From: Lumbricus terrestris
Lineage: Eukaryota > Annelida > Clitellata > Crassiclitellata > Lumbricidae
Assembly (NCBI GenBank): GCA_949752735.1
Contig: OX457053.1
Coordinates: 6,216,635-6,280,634, forward strand
Length of the DNA stretch: 64,000 nt
Direction of reading: 5' to 3'
Shown: positions 58,799 to 64,000 of the stretch, piece by piece
Layout of the letters: the number at the start of each line of letters is the position of its first letter
Numbering within the stretch: position 1 is the first letter of the stretch
The notes under the pieces: model-generated
What the model was told of the DNA's origin: nothing
Database searches by the model: none
The model's input: the letters and a program-made list of their open reading frames with translations, nothing else
Made by a program: the position numbers and the translations under genes

Positions 58799-59097
58799 GT
58801 ATGTATGTGTGTGTGTGCATGTGTGTTTGTGTGTGTATGTGTGTGCCTGTGTGTATTTGTGTGTTTGTGTGTATGTGTGTGCGTGTGTGTATTTGCGTGC
58901 GTGTGTGCCTGTGCGTGTGCGCGTGTGCGTGTGTGTATGTGTGCGTATGTGTGTTTGTGTGCGTGTGTGCTTGTGCGTGCGTGCGTGTGCGTGTGTGTGC
59001 ATGTGTGTTTGTGTGCGTGTGTTTGTGTGCGTGTGTGCGTGCGTGTATGTGTGTGTCAGTGTGTGTGTCAGTGTGTGTGTGTGTGTGTGTGTGTGTG
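58799..59097. repeat. (TG)n / (CGTG)n array
   Basis: About 300 bp, of the same kind as 56791-57085. Confidence 0.97.
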
Positions 59098-59219
59098 CTT
59101 TGAAGAGCAAAAGTGCATGCATTATGAATGTTTGCAGAATTTTCCATGAGGGAGTTTTAAGTCAATTTTTCGCAACGATTATTCCTCCATTACACATTTC
59201 GGACGGAGATCAATACAGA

Positions 59220-59884
59220 CGACAGCTTGCTTCTCCTTCTCTCCATCCTCCTCCATCAGCCTCCTTGTCCCACTTTTCCCATCTTCCCCCCACTTCCCTA
59301 CCGCCGCTTCTCCCCATAATTCTTCCGCCGCTACTTCTCCGACTCCTGCTTCCTTCCTCTCGTTATCCCATTCCGTCTTTTCCGTCGCTCCTTCGCATAC
59401 TAATTTTCCGCTCTCGTCTCCCGCTCTTCCCACTCCCTCTTCCTTCTTTTCCTTCTCCTTTTCCTGCTGCTCATTCTTTCCATCTCTTCTCCGACTCCTC
59501 CACCATCCTTCGGCATATTTCCCCCATCCTCCTCTTCCGCCCACTGCTACATGTTATTCCTAAGGCCATCATTCTTCTCCCACTTTCTCTTCCTCTTCCA
59601 CCGAATCCGTCTCCTCGTCTTCTCGACTCCTCCTTCGAGTCTTTCACCTCCTCAAATTCCTCTGCCTCATCCTCCTCTGTCTGTCTGTCTCTGTCTTTGT
59701 CTTGGTCTTTGTCTGTCTTTGTCCGTCTGTCAGTGTCTCTGTCTCTGTCCATGTCTCTGTCTCTGTCTCTGTCTGTCTGTCTCTGTCTCTGTCCTTGTCT
59801 CCGTCTCTGTCTCTGTCTCTGTATGTCTGTCTCTGCCTTTGTCTCTGTCTCTATCTTTGTCTCTGTCTCTGTCTCTGTCTCTGT

Positions 59885-59935
<51 letters not shown>

Positions 59936-60646
59936 TCCCTTTCCTCTTCCTCTCCCCTTATCACTCTACATCCGTTCATCCACCTTCTCCTCTTCCCCTT
60001 CTTTCTCCATGACTTTCCACGGATCCTCTTCTCCATCATCTCTTCCTTTTCGCCTTCTTCCCTTTTCTCTTCATCTTCTCTCTCTAATCCATTATTTCTG
60101 CCTCCTTTCTCTGTTTCACATGCACATTTACTCCTTTCCTACTCAATTTCCATCCTCCCTGTCTGGCTCGAATTCACCTTCCCCGATTCCCCTCCTCTTC
60201 CTTCTTCCAGTCACTTCCTCCGTTTCCTGCTCCTCATTTTCCTCCTCTTTTCCCGCTATTTCTCTTCCTCCTTCTTTCGCCGCTCCACCTCAGCTCCTCT
60301 TTCCTTGTTCCTCCTCTTCGTCCTTGCCTCTTTAGAGACCTCGCCCTTTCTCCTCCTCCTGTTCCTGCTCCCAACTCCTCCTTCTCCTTCTCGTTTTCAT
60401 CCTCCTCCACTCCCATCTTTCTCCACCTTACCCCTCCTCCTCTCCCTCCTCCTTCTTCTCCTCCTCTTTCTCCTTTTCCTACTTCCACCTCCTCCTCTTA
60501 CTTCTTCTACTCCTTCTGTTCCTCGTCTTCATCCTCCTCCACTTCCCTCTAACTCCACCTTATCCCCATCCTTCTCTCCCTCGATCCCCTCCTCCTCCTC
60601 CTACTCCTCCTCCTCCTCCTCCTCCTCCCCCACCTCCTCGCAGCAG
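59220..60646. repeat. Long polypyrimidine tract
   Basis: About 1.4 kb dominated by CTCC, TTCC and TCTG words with a (CT)n core at 59894-59932. Long frames on both strands are by-products. If 60647-60865 is an exon, this would be its upstream intron. Confidence 0.9.
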
Positions 60647-60865
60647 GTAACATTAAGACACCAGTGCACGGCATTACCAGCACATGTCGCTCCGTCTGAC
60701 CAGGTCGTCAGGATCACGCTCCCGTCGGCTGTAGCGGCATCAGCGGCATCAGCGGCGGCAGAGGCGGTGGCGGCGGCGGGCGAACGTCTTCGGTCCCTGC
60801 CTGCCTTCGCCGCCCTCGACCCCGTCGCCTCGATGCAATTATGCCAGAAATCGTACGTCGTGCTG
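60647..60865 (+). CDS. Possible internal exon, unrecognised
   Basis: GC-rich 219-bp stretch, open throughout. It is preceded by a very long pyrimidine tract ending CAGCAG and followed by a GTAAAT donor, phase 0 at both ends. The reading (VTLRHQCTALPAHVAPSDQV, Ala-rich middle, MQLCQKSYVVL) matches no family I know. The opposite strand is also open with weaker splice sites, so strand is uncertain. Confidence 0.22.
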
Positions 60866-61149
60866 GTAAATCTTGATAAAATAATGGTGATATTGATCTT
60901 ATGGTCTTCGGGGAACAGCTGTGATGTCATGGGGTACTGGTGAAAGCAACGTATGATTCTTAAGGGAGGAGGGTTATTCAGGAGGGCGTATATGGAGGCT
61001 GGATGCGATGTCTTGGAGGCCATTAGACAAGAGAGGGTGTTGTTGTACACAGAGGGCAGGCAGAGAGGGGTCAATAGGTCAACGTTGAAAGTATCGTCTT
61101 TTAACATGGCCTTAACAAGTTGACTAGGTGCGCTTTTTCGGGGATACTT

Positions 61150-61385
61150 CTTATACTGCTACTGCTACTGCTGCTGCTGCTGCTACTACTACTACTGCTA
61201 CTGCTGCTGCTGCTGCTGCTACTACTACTACTGCTGCTGCTACTACTGCTACTGCTACTGCTACTACTGCCACTGCTACTGCTACTGCTGCTGCTACTGC
61301 TGCTGCTACTACTGCTACTGCTACTGCTACTGCTACTGCTACTGCTACTGCTACTGCTGCTACTACCACTACCGCTACTACTACT
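61150..61385. repeat. (CTG)n / (CTA)n array
   Basis: About 235 bp of mixed CTG and CTA triplets. Confidence 0.96.
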
Positions 61386-61699
61386 CTTCTCCCCCACCCA
61401 TTTTCTTTCCCTACCTCTCCTCCTTCTCCTTTTCTTACTCCTCTTCTTCCTAACTTATTCCTCCTCCTCTTCCTCCTCCTCCTCTTTGTATTATTTTTCC
61501 TCCTCTTCTTTTTCTTCGTTTTTCTTCATTTTATTCTTCTTGTTCTTGTTCTTCCTCTTCCTTTTATTCTTCTACTTCTTCTTCTTCCTCTTCTTCCTTT
61601 TCCTCCTCTTCTTCTTCCTTTTCCTCTACCTCTTATTCCTCTTATTCTTCTTTCTCATTTTTCTCCTCCTCCTCCTCCTTCTCCTCCTCCTCCTTATCA

Positions 61700-61734
<35 letters not shown>

Positions 61735-61998
61735 TTCTTCTTCTTCTTCTTCTTCTTCTTCTTCTTCTTCTTCTTCTTCTCCTTCTCCTTCTTCTTCTTT
61801 TCCTTCGTCTTCTTCTTCTTCTTCTTCTTCTTCTTCTTCTTCTTCTTCTTCTTCTTCTTCTTCTTCTTCTTCCTCTACTTCTTCCTGATCTTCTTTTTGC
61901 TCTTTCACATTTTCCTCCTCCTCCTCTTCTTCTTCTTCCACCTCCTCTTCTTTTTCCTCCTCCTCCTTTTCCTCCTCCTATTCCTGTCCTTTCTCCTC
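61386..61998. repeat. (CTT)n / (CTC)n pyrimidine tract
   Basis: Over 600 bp with almost no purines, including pure CTT at 61705-61790 and 61809-61872. Confidence 0.96.
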
Positions 61999-62094
61999 AG
62001 ACATGACGGGGCAAAGACGGGGCAGCTGAGTCCATCATCCGGATGTGCATTCGTCCCTCAGCGACCCGCAGCTTCCGCCCGCTGTCTATACCGA

Positions 62095-62138
62095 CGGCTC
62101 GGTCGGTCGGTCGGTCGGTCGGTCGGTCGGTCGGTCGG
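62095..62138. repeat. (CGGT)n microsatellite
   Basis: About ten CGGT units, complement of the CGAC core at 239-355. Confidence 0.95.
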
Positions 62139-62184
62139 GCTTCAGACCATCGACAAAGAGACCTCGTCCATTCAGTTCGCTCTA

Positions 62185-62760
62185 AGCGAGAAAAAGACAG
62201 AGAGACAGGCACACAGTCTGTCTTTGGCAGACACAGACAGACAGAGAAAGAGAGACAGAAAGGAAGACACAGACGAAGGAAGACAGGGAAACAAAGGTCA
62301 GAGAGTGACAGAGGGTGCGAGAAAGAGAGACAAGCACAGATTCAGGCATAGACAAGCAGACAGACAAACAGAGACAGAGACAGAGACAGACAGAGACAGA
62401 GAAGGAGAGAGAGACACACAGACAGACAGAGACAGACAAAGACAAAGAAGGAGAGAAAGACACACAGACAGACAGAGACAGAGACAAAGAAGGAGAGAGA
62501 GGCAGACAGACAGAGACAGAGACAGAGACAAAGAAGGAGAGAGAGACTGACAGACAGACACAGAGATAGAGACAGACAGAGAGACACAGAGACAGATACA
62601 GACAGATAGAGAGACACAGAGACAGAGACAGACAGACTGTCAGAGAAAGAGAGAAAGAGAGAGAGAGAGAAATAGAGAGAAATAGAGAGAGAAAGAGGGA
62701 GAAAAAGAGAGACACACACAGATACAGAGACAGAGACAAAGACAGAGACAGAGAGACGGA
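62185..62760. repeat. CAGA/GAGACA array with higher-order period
   Basis: GAGACAGA units in which the block AAGAAGGAGAGA recurs about every 50-60 bp (62400-62540). Confidence 0.94.
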
Positions 62761-62834
62761 GGATTGGACGACAAAAAGAGAAACAAGTGTAGTAGGTATA
62801 CACAGAGAAGAGTGAGCAGAGCAGAGTAGCAGCC

Positions 62835-63060
62835 GGTCAGTGGCATGGACATCGCAGATGAGGTCCAACGGCCGAACGGAGGGCGGCCAATGGACCTGCA
62901 GCTGTGGCGGCGGCGGGGCGGCGGCGTCGGAATGAACAGCCAGCGCTGTCTCAGCCTCTTCGATATTTAACGCTGAGCACAGCCGCTGGACACAGCAGCG
63001 TCAGCCGCTGACGACGCTTGCTCCCGACGCGTTGCTCCTCGTTGCATCTGTCGTTGTACG
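62835..63060. other. CpG-rich unrecognised region with CCAAT sequence
   Basis: Clearly GC-rich, with GCGGCCAATGG at 62883-62893 and a 43-codon frame from a good Kozak ATG at 62845. It could be a promoter or first exon, but nothing confirms it. Confidence 0.25.
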
Positions 63061-63186
63061 TTGCGTCTGTTGCCAAACCAGTTTCCAAGTATCTGTTGTC
63101 TGTACATGTTGTTCATACCCGTTGTGTTAACATCTTTCGTTGACTTGCAGCTCATACCCGTTGTGTAAGGAGCTGCTGTCACAGTT

Positions 63187-63362
63187 TCTGTTGTCCATAA
63201 CCGTTGTCCAAGCCTCTGTTGTCCATACCCGTTGTCCAAGCCTCTGTTGTCCATACCCGTTGTCCAAGCCTCTGTTGTCTATTACACCCGTTGTCCAAGC
63301 CTCTGTTGTCCATACCAATTGTCCAAGTCTCTGTTGTCCATACCCGTTGTCCAAGTTTCTGC
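63187..63362. repeat. 28-bp minisatellite
   Basis: Six copies of GTTGTCCATACCCGTTGTCC plus AAGCCTCT. The motif GTTGTCC occurs twice per unit. Confidence 0.95.
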
Positions 63363-63639
63363 TGCCAATCATTCAACTGTCTCTGTTCTTTCTGGGTCAT
63401 CATTACTCTACGACATACATATTTGCCAATCCTTGCCACGACCTTGAAGTAGCGCTATAATACAATTTAAAAAAATCCAGTGCGATTTCGATTACGGTAG
63501 GAAAGAGAATTCGCTGATCGGTTCGCATCGTCAAAATTAAAACGAAGGATAAACGCGTTTACAACAAAAAGTCGTCATAGGAATTTCTTGGAGCTGACTA
63601 CGCAACCTTTGCAACGGAGTCATAGTTCGAAACCAGGTA

Positions 63640-63925
63640 AGACGCTTGCAATACGATGCGATACAATACAATACAATACTATGCAATACAATACGATGCA
63701 AAACACTACGATACAATACGATGCAATACACTACGATACAATACGATGCAATTCGATGCAATACAATACGATGCAGTGCGATGCGACTCAATATAATAGA
63801 ATGCAAAACAATGCAATACGATACAATACAATACGATGCGACACAATACAATACGATGCGACATAAAACAATACAATACAATACAACACAATACAATTCG
63901 ATACGATACAATACGATGCAATACA
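63640..63925. repeat. Pentanucleotide array (ATACA/ATGCG)
   Basis: ATACA, ATACG and ATGCA units for nearly 300 bp, of the same type as the arrays at 3679, 19449 and 57618. Confidence 0.95.
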
Positions 63926-63991
63926 ATACTCATCTTTTCCTTCCGACCGGAAGGAAAAGAGGAGTATTGTAATGTATTGCATCGTATACGA
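63915..63991. repeat. Near-perfect palindrome at the window end
   Basis: CTTTTCCTTCCG (63932-63943) faces CGGAAGGAAAAG (63947-63958) across ACC. Pairing continues outward through ATACTC/GAGTAT and the pentanucleotide repeat, giving arms of about 35 bp. Confidence 0.88.
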
Positions 63992-64000
63992 TGCAATACA

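Noticed and set aside
58797..60943. Frames of 400-500 codons, Cys/Val- then Ser/Leu/Pro-rich
   Set aside because: They follow the (TG)n array and the polypyrimidine tract; a by-product of low-complexity sequence.
61120..62550. 476-codon frame
   Set aside because: CTG/CTT/CAGA repeats read as poly-Leu, poly-Phe and Arg/Thr/Asp; not a protein.
62182..62868. 228-codon minus-strand frame beginning MDLICDVHATD
   Set aside because: After about 40 residues it becomes Ser/Leu/Cys repeat encoded by the CAGA array.

Overview
The window reads as nuclear DNA of a multicellular animal: genes are split by GT-AG introns, DNA transposons and retroposons are dense, and a large share of the bases is simple repeat. 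One recognisable exon belongs to a Na+/K+-ATPase alpha subunit and one complete gene is an arylamine N-acetyltransferase. The repeat style (long tetranucleotide arrays, tRNA-headed SINEs sharing a LINE tail, many small hAT elements) suggests a marine invertebrate, possibly an echinoderm or other deuterostome. That is an inference and the phylum is not established.

Layout. 0-12 kb, minus strand: an exon at 475-615 encodes the lysine-rich N-terminus of a Na+/K+-ATPase alpha chain. A candidate six-codon first exon lies at 11356-11373 beside a GC-rich promoter-like stretch. The roughly 10.7 kb between them would be intron 1 and is packed with transposons, a 24-bp minisatellite and (CT)n and (TATG)n arrays. 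The rest of that gene lies beyond the left edge.

12-35 kb has no confidently known gene. It holds a small intronless minus-strand frame at 21309-21773 that looks like a secreted peptide precursor (signal peptide, KR site, one two-cysteine ring), a broken hAT transposase at 25.4-26.9 kb, and many repeats.

35.5-39 kb, plus strand: a three-exon arylamine N-acetyltransferase of 312 residues with a visible Cys-His-Asp triad. A hAT-type insertion ends 294 bp upstream of its start codon, and a LINE fragment sits in its second intron.

39-64 kb is mostly repeats: tRNA-derived SINEs, hAT-like elements, very long microsatellites, a LINE 3' end at 58.4-58.7 kb and polypyrimidine tracts. The most unusual object is a 1.77-kb element at 54442-56210 bounded by an inverted repeat. 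It carries eleven copies of a 14-15 bp motif, six in one orientation on the left and five reversed on the right, mostly 155-200 bp apart, mirrored about a TATA-like box.

The recognised genes do not form a pathway; they are ordinary neighbours in a repeat-rich genome. The retroelements do form a system: the tRNA-headed SINEs carry the same 3' end, including the last codons and stop, as the LINE fragments, as expected when a LINE mobilises its SINEs. Several families of short hAT-type elements can be recognised by 8-bp target duplications, five of them perfect.
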